64,000 nucleotides of DNA from Dyadobacter sp. CY261. GTDB taxonomy: Bacteria; Bacteroidota; Bacteroidia; Cytophagales; Spirosomataceae. A program made the position numbers and the translations under genes. The notes under the pieces are model-generated. The model did no database searches. It was not told where the DNA came from and saw only the letters and a program-made list of their open reading frames with translations. Numbering within the stretch: position 1 is the first letter of the stretch; each line of letters starts with the position of its first letter. The stretch covers positions 62,001 through 126,000 of the forward strand of contig NZ_JAKCPW010000001.1 of the NCBI RefSeq assembly GCF_021440085.1, written 5' to 3'. This document shows, in pieces, positions 1 through 9,042 of the stretch.

Positions 1-134
1 GTCGCTGCACCGTTACCGCAGCATTGAAAGATGAACCGTTCCTCGAAAAAATAAGGCTGATATGCCTCGCCACCGAATCTTCTTTTGAGATAAAAGGAGA
101 CCAGGTATCGATCTCTGGAATTGGCTGCCCCTAG
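1..134 (+). CDS. FecR-type anti-sigma factor, C-terminal end (partial)
   Basis: The third frame is open from the window edge to a TAG at 132-134 and encodes about 43 residues. The tail carries the pattern of the FecR C-terminal DUF4974 domain: a segment with FLEKIRLICLATESSFEI followed by a short strand ending in GIGCP. FecR proteins are inner-membrane anti-sigma factors that relay a signal from a TonB-dependent receptor to an ECF sigma factor. The next gene is a SusC receptor that has the matching signalling (STN) domain, which supports the call. The sigma factor gene would lie upstream of the window. Only the end of the gene is visible, so the identification rests on a short stretch plus context. 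Confidence 0.75.
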   Translation, partial: RCTVTAALKDEPFLEKIRLICLATESSFEIKGDQVSISGIGCP

Positions 135-296
135 CTCCCTCATAAAATTCTCACTTAACTATCTACTTATGCAAAAACACAACTGCGCCCGATCGCTTAC
201 GCCCTGATTTTTAGAGTGCCCGTCAGGCACAATGCATTAATCCAGGCTGAGCAACGCTTATTCTAAACTTTAACCACTCATGAAATTCTTTAATCA

Positions 297-3200
297 ATGA
301 AATTGAACTCGACAGGTTCCAAACAATCCGTGCGCAGTTTGCTGGGTATCCAGACGCTGCTCATGCTACTGTTCATGCAATTTAGCTGGGCCAAAAACAG
401 TGCAGCGCAGGAAATGCTCAACCAGCGTATCTCGATCTCGGTTGAAAATGAACGGATCGAATCCGTGATTTCCCAGCTCGAAAAATCGGCCAAAGTCAGT
501 TTTTTATACAGCCGGGAAATAATTCAATCTCGGCGCAAGATCAGTTTTGAGGCAGAAAATAAGACGCTTTCGACGGTGCTTGACGGCATTCTCCAGCCGC
601 TTGGATTGAAATATGAAGTTTCAGGGGACAAAATCATCCTGAAAAGACAGCTGAATACATCCGAAGCTCCTCCCAGCGAAGTAGTCGTTCCTCAAACCAC
701 TCAGGCCAACGCGGAAATTAGTATTGCCGGAACCGTGACCGACAATGCGGGCGTCGGTTTGCCAGGCGTGAGCATTCTGGTAAAAGGAACGCAAACCGGT
801 ACTACCACGGATGCTGACGGTAAGTATAAACTTTCCGTGCCTGATAATAATGCTGTATTGATTTTCAGTTTTGTAGGTTATGTATCGCAGGAAATCGCTG
901 TCGGTGCTAAAACGGCGGTCGATGTACAATTGCTTTCCGACGACCGTGCATTGGAAGAAATCGTTGTCGTAGGTTACGGTACACAGAAAAAGGCAAACCT
1001 TACCGGAGCGGTCTCAACCATTGACTCCAAAGCCATTGAAAACCGCCCGTCGAGTAATCTCGCAACCGGTATGCAGGGTGTAACGCCGGGTTTGGTGGTG
1101 ACGCGTCAGACGGGCCAGCCGGGTCGTGAAAACGTCAACATCCAGATCCGTGGCGCTACGTCGGCCAACGGAAATGTGAACCCGCTTGTTTTGCTTGATG
1201 GTGTCAGCGTACCTATCAGCACCATGCAAACCATGAACCCCAACGACGTAGAAAGCATCAGCGTTTTAAAAGATGCGGCGGCGGCGGCCATTTATGGTGC
1301 ACAGGCTGCTGGTGGGGTGATTTTGATTACAACCAAAAAAGGAAAGTCGGGTAAAGTGACGTTCGATTATCTGGGTCAACAGGGTATCGACTGGTCGTTG
1401 AATGTGCCAGAACGGATGTCGCTGATGGACGAAGCATTGTTCTCCAACCTGGCGCGGCAGAACTCCGGAAGCAGCCCCGAATACACCGATGAGGAGATCC
1501 AGCGCATCCGCGATAGAGTCCCGTATGTGATAAATCCTGCTGACACATCTTCCTACCTGTTTTATAATCAGGACCCCATTGCAAACCAGATTTTGCGCAA
1601 GTACACCTCCATGAGCACGCACAATATCACCGCCCGCGGAGGTACCGAGAAGCTCAACTTCCTTATTTCGGGAGGCTACTATAACAAGCAGGGCGTTTTT
1701 AAAGTGGGGCCCGACAATTATAGCCGCTATAATGTGCGGATGAACATCGGCGCGCAGCTCACGAAACACCTTACGCTCGACAGCCGGTTGGCCTATACTA
1801 ACGACAAGGCCAGAACCGCATCCGCAGAAGTGAATGGCGGCGGTTTGATCTATCAGGTATATCGTTTCCGTACCAGAAATCCGTTTTTTACACCGGAGGG
1901 CCGTTATAATTCGGCCAATAACACGTACGCAATCCTCGAATCGGGCGGGTATAACGAGAACCGCAGAAATTACTTTGATGGGGTATTCACATTGACGGCC
2001 GCCAATTTTATCAAAGGGTTACAGATTCGCGCCATTGCCGGAACTCAATACCGCCGTGGTGACCGCGAGCAGTTCAATCGTATGGTCCCGCTTTGGAGTA
2101 AATCCAAGGTAGCAGGTTATGTGAACCAGATCAATTCCTACAACATTACCGACGACCTGACGAAGAATATCAATCTGCAAGCATTGGTCAACTATGATCT
2201 TACTATTGGCAAAGACCACAACTTCGGTCTTTTCGGAGGATATCAATGGGAAGATTTTCGCACGGATACCCTTTTTACCGGTGCAAACAATCTTGTCAGC
2301 AACGATGTGCCGACACTTAACCTCGGCGATGACAAAACAAAGAGCAACCGCCAGATTATAGCCACCTATGCCTTCCAGTCGGTTTTTGGAAGATTTAATT
2401 ATAACTACAAAAACAAATACCTGCTCGAAGCGACGATCCGTTTGGATGAAAGTTCTAAACTGGCACCTGGATTGAGGAAAAAAGTGTTCCCGGCAGCTTC
2501 GGTAGGGTGGAATGTGCACCAGGAAAACTGGTTTGCAACGCCTTTACCTTTTTTCTCTGAGTTTAAACTGCGTGGGTCCTGGGGCCGCCTTGGAGGTGCA
2601 TTGGGCTCAAATATTGGTTATTATGATTACGTCAGCCAGTTGAGCAGGAATAATAACCTCGTACTGGGAGACTCCCGTACTTCTTACATTTACCAGGGCT
2701 CGATCCCGTCTGCGGCACTTTCCTGGGAAACTATCGAGACTACGAATGGCGGGATAGACATAGGCTTACTGCAAAACCGTTTGCAATTCAGCGGAGATTA
2801 TTACGTGAAGTTCAACCGCAATATGCTCACACCACAGCAGTTGCCAGGTGTTATTGGGGTAGGCACGCCGAGAAAGAACAATGGTGAACTGAAATCGTGG
2901 GGCTGGGAAACCGAACTGCGCTTTCGCGACAAGATCGGCAAGGATTTTAACTATTCGGTGGCTATTAACTTCTCGGATAATAACAACAAGCTGATCAACT
3001 TCTCGGGCCGCACCGTCGTAAGCGCTGGTAAGAATGATCTGATCGAGGGTTATGCGTTGAATACGATCTGGGGATACCAGACAATGGGCTATTTCAACAA
3101 TCCGGACGAGGTAAAAGAATGGGCGTTCCAGGACAACCGCACCGGTGCCGGCGATGTCAAATACGCAGACCTGAACAGCGATAAACGTCTTTCGGTAGGC

Positions 3201-3734
3201 AAGGGGACCGTGGCTGACCATGGTGACCTTGTGCTGCTCGGTACTACGGCTCCACGTTATCTGTTTGGCGTGAACGTGGGTGCAAGTTGGAAGGGCTTCG
3301 ACTTCACCGCCTTCTTCCAGGGCGTGGGGAAACGCTCTTATCGTTCAACGGCCGAGTCCATTGCACCGCTACTTGTCACCTGGAAGCAGGCGATGGGCAT
3401 ACACAGCGATTATTGGACCCCTGAAAACACCGACGCATTGTTCCCAAGACCGTATACCGGTGCCACGCACAATTACCTGGCCTCGGATAAATGGACGCTG
3501 GACGCGAGCTACATTCGCCTGAAAAGCATCCAGTTTGGTTACACGATCCCCTCCCGCATTACGGAACGCATCAAGGTTTCTCGGGCGAGGCTGTTCTTCT
3601 CCGGCCAGGATATCCTGACATTCTCGGGACTAGGCAAGTTCCAGGGCTATTTCGACCCCGAAACACGCGATGGCGTGGAAAACGATTACCCGTTCTTCGC
3701 AACGGCTTCGGTGGGCATCAACGTGTCGTTCTAA
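297..3734 (+). CDS. SusC/RagA-family TonB-dependent outer-membrane receptor
   Basis: 1145 residues. In order: signal peptide (about 1-38), STN secretin/TonB short domain (about 40-118), carboxypeptidase-regulatory-like beta-sandwich (about 141-215), plug domain starting near EEIVVVGYGTQKK at residue 221, then a long beta-barrel ending in an aromatic strand (VGINVSF). SusC proteins form the barrel of a pedal-bin importer whose lid is SusD, taking up glycans or peptides with TonB energy. The STN domain means it probably signals to the FecR protein encoded just upstream. SusD follows after 14 bp, so the two are co-transcribed. The ATG at 297 overlaps the stop of a six-codon reading frame that begins at 280. 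No glycoside hydrolase or sulfatase lies nearby, so the substrate cannot be inferred. Confidence 0.96.
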   Translation: MKLNSTGSKQSVRSLLGIQTLLMLLFMQFSWAKNSAAQEMLNQRISISVENERIESVISQLEKSAKVSFLYSREIIQSRRKISFEAENKTLSTVLDGILQPLGLKYEVSGDKIILKRQLNTSEAPPSEVVVPQTTQANAEISIAGTVTDNAGVGLPGVSILVKGTQTGTTTDADGKYKLSVPDNNAVLIFSFVGYVSQEIAVGAKTAVDVQLLSDDRALEEIVVVGYGTQKKANLTGAVSTIDSKAIENRPSSNLATGMQGVTPGLVVTRQTGQPGRENVNIQIRGATSANGNVNPLVLLDGVSVPISTMQTMNPNDVESISVLKDAAAAAIYGAQAAGGVILITTKKGKSGKVTFDYLGQQGIDWSLNVPERMSLMDEALFSNLARQNSGSSPEYTDEEIQRIRDRVPYVINPADTSSYLFYNQDPIANQILRKYTSMSTHNITARGGTEKLNFLISGGYYNKQGVFKVGPDNYSRYNVRMNIGAQLTKHLTLDSRLAYTNDKARTASAEVNGGGLIYQVYRFRTRNPFFTPEGRYNSANNTYAILESGGYNENRRNYFDGVFTLTAANFIKGLQIRAIAGTQYRRGDREQFNRMVPLWSKSKVAGYVNQINSYNITDDLTKNINLQALVNYDLTIGKDHNFGLFGGYQWEDFRTDTLFTGANNLVSNDVPTLNLGDDKTKSNRQIIATYAFQSVFGRFNYNYKNKYLLEATIRLDESSKLAPGLRKKVFPAASVGWNVHQENWFATPLPFFSEFKLRGSWGRLGGALGSNIGYYDYVSQLSRNNNLVLGDSRTSYIYQGSIPSAALSWETIETTNGGIDIGLLQNRLQFSGDYYVKFNRNMLTPQQLPGVIGVGTPRKNNGELKSWGWETELRFRDKIGKDFNYSVAINFSDNNNKLINFSGRTVVSAGKNDLIEGYALNTIWGYQTMGYFNNPDEVKEWAFQDNRTGAGDVKYADLNSDKRLSVGKGTVADHGDLVLLGTTAPRYLFGVNVGASWKGFDFTAFFQGVGKRSYRSTAESIAPLLVTWKQAMGIHSDYWTPENTDALFPRPYTGATHNYLASDKWTLDASYIRLKSIQFGYTIPSRITERIKVSRARLFFSGQDILTFSGLGKFQGYFDPETRDGVENDYPFFATASVGINVSF

Positions 3735-3748
3735 AAATCTGACTGATC

Positions 3749-5404
3749 ATGGCTTTCAATAAAATACCAATGAAAATTACTGTAAAAAGGGCAATTATAG
3801 GTCTTTCGCTATTGGCTGGACTGGCTTCGTGCGACGTCAACCGACTGCCTGAGACCAATATCAGCGACGACAGTTTCTGGACGTCCGAGTCGGATATTAA
3901 AACTGCCAACAACTACCTGTATACGTTCCTGCCGGGCTTTACTGTTCCTAACCAGGGTAATATTACCGAAGATATCTGGTCTGATGATGCATTTGGATTG
4001 GCATCGAATACGGTGAGCGATGGCTCACGATTGGCTCCTGCCACAGCGAGCGGTGACTACAATACACCTTACACGCTGATCCGCGCTGCCAATAATGTAT
4101 TGGAAAAAGCACCACGAGCCGCGGTTACCCCGTCGATACTCGACCGTTATCTGGCCGAAGCGCGTTTTTTCCGCGCATGGGCATATTTTGGCCTTGTGCA
4201 AAAATATGGAAGCGTTCCTTTAATATTGAAAACGCTTGATGAAAGCAGCCCCGAGCTGCGCCAGCCGGCCGCTCCGCGCGAAACCATTATCGACCAGGTT
4301 TATTCCGACCTCGATTTCGCCATTGCTAACCTGCCGACAATCGCTTCGCTCGGCAATGCGGATTACGGCCGCATTTCCAAAACGGCCGCGCAGGCATTCA
4401 AGGCACGGGTAGCATTGTTTGAGGGGACTTTCGCGAAGTTTCATTCAAAAGGTGATGCTACTAAGCATCTCACCCTCGCGCTGGCAGCCAGTAAAGCGGT
4501 GATAGACAGCAAGGAGCACGCATTATTTGGTAACTATTTTGATCTCTTTCAGCTCGCCGGTGAAGGGCGTCAGAACAAGGAAAATATCATTGTGAAACAG
4601 TACGGAGTCTCTAATACAGAGCGCGTTCTGACGCATGCCTATTACCGTAGCTCGCTCGAAACCGGCAGTGTGAACCCGACCAAAGCCCTGGCCGATTCAT
4701 ACCTAATGAAAGACGGGCTTCCCATTACCAAATCGCCGCTCTGGACATTACCAGATTCTTCGCATAAAGTTTTCCGAAATCGCGACGTGCGTATGAGCGC
4801 CACTTTTATGAAGCGAGGCGATGCCATGATGACCACCAAGCCGATCTTCGACATTGCCAATCTGGTCTTCAACAAAACCGGCTACATGTTCCGCAAATTT
4901 GCCAATGTGGACGACTGGAACACGCAGGCATCGACGATCGACCGCCCATTGTTGCGCTATGCCGAGGTACTGCTGACTTTCGCCGAAGCAACTTACGAGT
5001 TAAACAATGCCATTACCGATGCAGAATTGGATATCTCCATTAACCTTTTGCGTGAGCGTGGCCAGATCGCAAAGCTGACCAATGCGTTTGCGAAGGCTAA
5101 TGGCCTCGATTTACGGGAAGAGATCCGCCGCGAACGTCGCGTCGAACTCGCTCAGGAAGGTTTCCGCTACTGGGATATTATCCGCTGGAAAACCGCCGAG
5201 ACGGAGCTCGTGAAGCCAGTTTTAGGCAATTTCTATTTCAAAGGTGAATTTGCCGCGGCAACCGTGAACCTGACACCGGACAATATCATTCTGGTGCAAG
5301 CCGCCAGCTTCCGCAAATTCGATCCTGCAAAAGATTACCTATGGCCATTGCCAATCAATGAAATTGCATTGAACCCCGAACTCGATCAGAATCCGGGCTG
5401 GTAG
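3749..5404 (+). CDS. SusD/RagB-family outer-membrane lipoprotein
   Basis: 551 residues. A lipoprotein signal ends in a lipobox GLASC, with Cys28 if the ATG at 3749 is used. An internal ATG at 3770 gives a cleaner signal peptide starting MKITVKR and Cys21; it is the likelier true start. The body has SusD hallmarks: tetratricopeptide-like helices with LAEARFFRAWAYFGLVQKYG, and a C-terminal segment with RRERRVELAQEGFRYWDIIRW and the final LWPLPINEIALNPELDQNPG. SusD binds substrate on the cell surface and closes over the SusC barrel. It lies 14 bp after the receptor gene. The fold family is certain; the ligand is unknown. Confidence 0.96.
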   Translation: MAFNKIPMKITVKRAIIGLSLLAGLASCDVNRLPETNISDDSFWTSESDIKTANNYLYTFLPGFTVPNQGNITEDIWSDDAFGLASNTVSDGSRLAPATASGDYNTPYTLIRAANNVLEKAPRAAVTPSILDRYLAEARFFRAWAYFGLVQKYGSVPLILKTLDESSPELRQPAAPRETIIDQVYSDLDFAIANLPTIASLGNADYGRISKTAAQAFKARVALFEGTFAKFHSKGDATKHLTLALAASKAVIDSKEHALFGNYFDLFQLAGEGRQNKENIIVKQYGVSNTERVLTHAYYRSSLETGSVNPTKALADSYLMKDGLPITKSPLWTLPDSSHKVFRNRDVRMSATFMKRGDAMMTTKPIFDIANLVFNKTGYMFRKFANVDDWNTQASTIDRPLLRYAEVLLTFAEATYELNNAITDAELDISINLLRERGQIAKLTNAFAKANGLDLREEIRRERRVELAQEGFRYWDIIRWKTAETELVKPVLGNFYFKGEFAAATVNLTPDNIILVQAASFRKFDPAKDYLWPLPINEIALNPELDQNPGW

Positions 5405-5419
5405 TTTAAGGGCAGGAAG

Positions 5420-5463
5420 GAAAGGGAGGAAGGAGGAAGGCTAATGTCCTCCATCCTCCCTTT
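5420..5463. repeat. Purine/pyrimidine-rich imperfect hairpin downstream of susD
   Basis: A run of G and A (5412-5440) is followed by a complementary run of C and T (5447-5464), giving an imperfect hairpin (GAAAGGGAGGA paired with TCCTCCCTTTC). The pyrimidine arm CTCCATCCTCCCTTTC recurs at about 9816-9831 in another intergenic hairpin. It may end the susCD transcript, but no clear T-run follows. Confidence 0.5.
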
Positions 5464-5548
5464 CGTCCATCCCCAGTTCCGAAAAGTTTTCCCCGGTTAC
5501 AACCGAATGGGCGGACTCTGCATCTAGCTTTTATAAACCACTAAACCT

Positions 5549-6235
5549 ATGCAGACCAGATTTATCGCCATCCTGTTTTTAGCCACAGTCCTGTTCACTT
5601 CCTGCCTCCCGGAAAAGACTGATCCCATTACTACCGGCCCGGATCCGACCCCTTATCGCATCGAGCGCGACAGCATCGAAACCGGTAGTTATCTTGATAT
5701 CGCCATTGGCGACGAAGCCGCGGCAGTTTATCCCAAAATCCAGGCACTTCAATCCAGCAAAGGCGTAACGGCCCTGCAGGTCGTGAGTAACACATTCTCT
5801 GACCTGGGCCCGCTCCGCGAAAAAATTCCGCTTTACGAATACATCCTGCTGGATCAGAACCAGGGGACCGATTCGGGGGTGCAGATCACTATTGAAGACG
5901 CGAAAGTGAAAGCTATTTACCTGAACAGTGGTAAAAAGCTGGATCAATGGCCGGAGAAAGAAAAGGCTTCATCGTCTGTCCGCATGGGTGACGAGGTGAC
6001 GGCCCTTTATGGAAAATTCTCCAACATCCGAGGCAAGAAAAGCTATGCTTCTAAATTCGAACGCATTTTCCTGATGACTAAAAACCTGCAAACCGCCTAC
6101 GATCCTGCCATGGGCCAGTCGCCGCAATGGTACTTCGGTTACACGACGGGGCAAGACATGATGGATCAGATCCAGGTGCATTTTGAGGCAGGAAAAGTGA
6201 AGAAGATCAGGATCGATCATTATTCGAAGTATTGA
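5549..6235 (+). CDS. Hypothetical lipoprotein next to susCD
   Basis: 228 residues. The N-terminus is a lipoprotein signal with lipobox LFTSC (Cys19). The mature part has two similar-looking halves that start near DIAIGDEAAAVYPKIQALQ and RMGDEVTALYGKF. Each suggests a small alpha/beta unit with a strand describing a numerical response, but no named family was recognised. The gene lies 144 bp after susD on the same strand, so it may be a third, surface-exposed or periplasmic member of the uptake locus. Bacteroidota SusCD loci often carry an extra lipoprotein of unknown fold at this position. A link to substrate capture is inference from position only. Confidence 0.8.
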   Translation: MQTRFIAILFLATVLFTSCLPEKTDPITTGPDPTPYRIERDSIETGSYLDIAIGDEAAAVYPKIQALQSSKGVTALQVVSNTFSDLGPLREKIPLYEYILLDQNQGTDSGVQITIEDAKVKAIYLNSGKKLDQWPEKEKASSSVRMGDEVTALYGKFSNIRGKKSYASKFERIFLMTKNLQTAYDPAMGQSPQWYFGYTTGQDMMDQIQVHFEAGKVKKIRIDHYSKY

Positions 6236-6248
6236 TTTCTTCGGTAAG

Positions 6249-6292
6249 ATCAAGGAAGCGAACTGCCTTTTTGGGTCGTTCGCTTCCTTGAT
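6249..6292 (+). terminator. Stem-loop after the lipoprotein gene
   Basis: ATCAAGGAAGCGAAC (6249-6263) pairs perfectly with GTTCGCTTCCTTGAT (6278-6292) across a 14-nt loop, 13 bp after the stop codon. The stem is strong, but the 3' T-run is missing (TAAAAGC follows), so it may act as a transcript-end stabiliser rather than a classical intrinsic terminator. Confidence 0.6.
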
Positions 6293-6490
6293 TAAAAGCA
6301 AATAAAAACATTGCATTGGCCGGAATCCTTACGGAAACAGACGAAGGCTTATACACATTCACCTACGACCCGGATTATGTCCGCGAGGAAAAACCTCCTT
6401 GTGTCTTCCTTTGTCCCTTGCTTAACCCATCCGTTTCCTCCCTTCCTCCCCGTTTTTCCTTTAATTAATTCCCCCCATCCGTACGAAAAC

Positions 6491-6498
6491 TAACTTTG
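6491..6498 (+). promoter_or_regulatory. Possible -7 promoter box for the acyltransferase pair
   Basis: TAACTTTG matches the Bacteroidota -7 consensus TAnnTTTG exactly and lies about 58 bp before the MBOAT start. No good TTG -33 box is seen at the usual spacing, so support is partial. Confidence 0.4.
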
Positions 6499-6555
6499 TC
6501 GAAGAGCGGTATCCGTGATTGATTTAGCACAAATTCATTATCTCGTGCACTTCAC

Positions 6556-7959
6556 ATGCTCTTCAATTCCCTTCATTTCATCATCTTCTTCATTTTTGTC
6601 ACGACCTGTTACTATTCTATTTCGTGGCGTTGGCGTTGGGCTTTGCTTCTGATTGCCAGCGCCTATTTTTATGCCTCTTTCATTCCTGCCTATCTTTTAT
6701 TGCTGGGAATTTTTATCGGGTTCGACTATCTGGCTGGGATCTGTATCTCGCTGCTTACCGGTTGGCGTCGTAAGTGCATGCTGGTAATGAGCATTGTCGC
6801 CAATGTCGGGTTTCTTTCTTTTTTCAAATATTTCGATTTCCTGAATGCCAATATATCAGCGTTGCTTGGACCCCTGGGATGTGACTATCAACCCGAAACC
6901 ATGGCCGCGCTGTATCCGGGCCTGGCGCTTCCGATCGGGCTGTCGTTTCATACTTTTCAATCAATGAGTTACACCATCGAGGTTTATCGTGGAAACCAGC
7001 AAGCGGAGCGGCACGTGGGTATTTACGCATTGTATGTGCTGTTTTATCCGCAATTGGTAGCCGGGCCGATCGAACGCCCGCAAAATGTGCTCTGGCAATT
7101 CCGGCAAAAGATGGATTTTGATTGGGATAACCTCAGGACGGGGCTGTGGTGGATCGCCTGGGGAATGTTCAAAAAGGTCGTGATCGCCGACCGTCTCGCA
7201 CTGGTAACCGATCCGGTATTTGCAGATCCGGGTGCATGGAATGCGTCAAGCCTGGCCATTGCCGCCCTGTTTTACAGCATCCAGATCTATTGCGACTTTT
7301 CAGGTTATTCCGATATTGCATTAGGCACCGCCCGGACAATGGGCTTTCGGCTGATGGTGAACTTTCGCTCCCCTTATTTTGCTCAGACCATCACTGAATT
7401 CTGGCAGCGCTGGCATATTTCTCTCTCGACCTGGTTCCGCGATTACGTCTATATTCCTATGGGGGGAAACCGCCACGGCAGTTTTAGAACCTGTATTAAC
7501 TTGCTGACTGTTTTTCTGCTAAGCGGCCTTTGGCATGGTGCCGACTGGAAATTTGTCATTTGGGGCGGAATACATGGCATTTATCTGATCATCACCCGCG
7601 TAGGCCATACAGGTACCCAACAGCTCTTGCGATTGCCTGGCCCGTTGCGGGCTGCATTTACATTCGTTTTAGTAACGTTGGCGTGGATATTCTTCCGCGC
7701 AGAGAGTTTGGGTGACGCGTTGGTAATCTTGCGTACATTGGCCATGCCCGCGCGCTGGGACCTGCCGGTGTTGCCGATCGCTGACGGTGAGTTCGTGCTG
7801 TGTATATTACTGATTTTGCTTTTGTTTTTAAAGGAATCTTACCTGCCCGATTACGTGCCTGCGCGGCGGTCTTTCTGGCCTTCGCTCGGGCTGGCCACTT
7901 TCTTGTGTTATCTGCTAGGCGTGTTCGGGAGCAACCAGTTTATCTATTTCCAGTTCTGA
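6556..7959 (+). CDS. MBOAT-family O-acyltransferase (AlgI-like)
   Basis: 467 residues with about ten or more hydrophobic membrane segments. The MBOAT signature is present: SFHTFQSMSYTIEVYRG, WQRWHISLSTWFRDYVYIP and the active-site segment LLSGLWHGADWKFVIWGG, whose His327 is the expected invariant histidine. AlgI-type enzymes pass acetyl groups across the inner membrane to a periplasmic SGNH protein that acetylates an exported polysaccharide or peptidoglycan. The next gene, 3 bp downstream, encodes such an SGNH protein, so the two form one functional pair. No polysaccharide synthase is adjacent, and the exopolysaccharide cluster at 55-64 kb is far away, so the acceptor is not defined. Family assignment is secure. 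Confidence 0.94.
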   Translation: MLFNSLHFIIFFIFVTTCYYSISWRWRWALLLIASAYFYASFIPAYLLLLGIFIGFDYLAGICISLLTGWRRKCMLVMSIVANVGFLSFFKYFDFLNANISALLGPLGCDYQPETMAALYPGLALPIGLSFHTFQSMSYTIEVYRGNQQAERHVGIYALYVLFYPQLVAGPIERPQNVLWQFRQKMDFDWDNLRTGLWWIAWGMFKKVVIADRLALVTDPVFADPGAWNASSLAIAALFYSIQIYCDFSGYSDIALGTARTMGFRLMVNFRSPYFAQTITEFWQRWHISLSTWFRDYVYIPMGGNRHGSFRTCINLLTVFLLSGLWHGADWKFVIWGGIHGIYLIITRVGHTGTQQLLRLPGPLRAAFTFVLVTLAWIFFRAESLGDALVILRTLAMPARWDLPVLPIADGEFVLCILLILLLFLKESYLPDYVPARRSFWPSLGLATFLCYLLGVFGSNQFIYFQF

Positions 7960-7962
7960 ACC

Positions 7963-9042
7963 ATGCAAACCTTCAACCTGATATTACGGCTGCTGTTATT
8001 ACTGCTGTCCGGCGCACTGCTGTTCACTGGTTTGTCGGACCGGTTGCAGCGTAAACTCGATGCACATGGCCTTGTTCCGGACCAGTACCGGTTCGGCGAT
8101 CTTTACAACATTTCCAATTTGCCCCGGTTCAAGGAATTACAATGGAGTGAAGCCGACGATCTTAAAGAAAGCGACAAGCCCGGCTATCGTTCCCCGAATG
8201 TAGACCTGTACACAATCGGCGATAGTTTCACGACTATGGACACGAGTTTCTACGCTGGTCGCCGCAACCATCATATCTGGCTCGGCACCCAAGTCGAAAC
8301 GGTCGCCCTGGACCCAAAAGTGCGTTCAATTCTGGTGATTGAAGTGATCGAAAGGACAATCCAGGAACGGTTGCGCGAGGATTATGCAGACCTGTATATT
8401 CGCCGGGGATTTCAGGTCGAAGGTGCAAACCCTGTAACTCTTCCCGGGAAAACGGCACAGGAAGGATCATTTTGGGAAAATACGATAAACCGGGAAATCA
8501 ATCAGCGGCTCGAATTCCTGTTGTTCAATTCCGATTTTGCATTGAAATGTAAGGAAATGAAGGCCCGGCTGATGCTGGGCTTGCTTGGCCGCACGCATCC
8601 CGGTGCGCTTATCTCACGTGATCGTCAGTTTCTTTTCTATGAAATCGAGGCCAGTCCGCGAAGTTTTCTTTCGCCATTCAGGCCGTTGGCCAGCTCGGAC
8701 ATCGACAGCGTCGTTTTCAATATGAATCGCATTCGCGAGCATTACCTGGCGGCCGGTTTTGCGGAAGTTTATTTTTGCCTTATTCCCAACAAAGTAACCG
8801 TCTGCGAGCCTGACCGTCATCCTCATAACAACCAGATCCCTCGCATCGAGCATAATGTACATTTAAAGGTCCCGTTACTTAAATTAAGCGGCCAAATACT
8901 CCGCCACCCTGAATGGTTCCACAAAAGCGACGGGCACTGGAATGTCGACGGCAAGCGATTATGGCTGAGCTATGTGAATCAGCTGGTGATGGAGTGGTCC
9001 GGGAGTAATCAATCATATAACCGTTGGCAACTCTCGCAGTAA
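7963..9042 (+). CDS. SGNH-hydrolase-like acetyltransferase partner (AlgJ/AlgX-like)
   Basis: 359 residues, with an N-terminal membrane anchor (about 5-22) and a periplasmic domain. The SGNH motifs are visible: block I GDSFT (Gly86-Asp87-Ser88) and the late block SDGHWNVDG with Asp323 and His325, the expected catalytic triad members. In the alginate, cellulose and peptidoglycan acetylation systems this type of protein takes acetyl groups from the MBOAT channel and places them on the glycan. It starts 3 bp after the MBOAT stop, so the two are almost certainly translated together. Its last 34 bp overlap the end of the convergent glycosylase gene. Confidence 0.82.
   Translation: MQTFNLILRLLLLLLSGALLFTGLSDRLQRKLDAHGLVPDQYRFGDLYNISNLPRFKELQWSEADDLKESDKPGYRSPNVDLYTIGDSFTTMDTSFYAGRRNHHIWLGTQVETVALDPKVRSILVIEVIERTIQERLREDYADLYIRRGFQVEGANPVTLPGKTAQEGSFWENTINREINQRLEFLLFNSDFALKCKEMKARLMLGLLGRTHPGALISRDRQFLFYEIEASPRSFLSPFRPLASSDIDSVVFNMNRIREHYLAAGFAEVYFCLIPNKVTVCEPDRHPHNNQIPRIEHNVHLKVPLLKLSGQILRHPEWFHKSDGHWNVDGKRLWLSYVNQLVMEWSGSNQSYNRWQLSQ

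Larger units (their letters stand above)
6236..6555. other. Intergenic region with hairpin and possible promoter
   Basis: 320 bp without a convincing gene. It holds a 15-bp inverted repeat right after the lipoprotein gene (6249-6292), a pyrimidine-rich stretch around 6384-6480 of similar composition to the hairpin elements at 5420 and 9780, and a TAACTTTG box at 6491-6498. A 60-codon reading frame at 6311-6493 has no protein-like character. Confidence 0.6.

Noticed and set aside
6311..6493. 60-codon frame between the lipoprotein and MBOAT genes
   Set aside because: Pro/Ser-rich translation of a pyrimidine-rich stretch; no start context or family.
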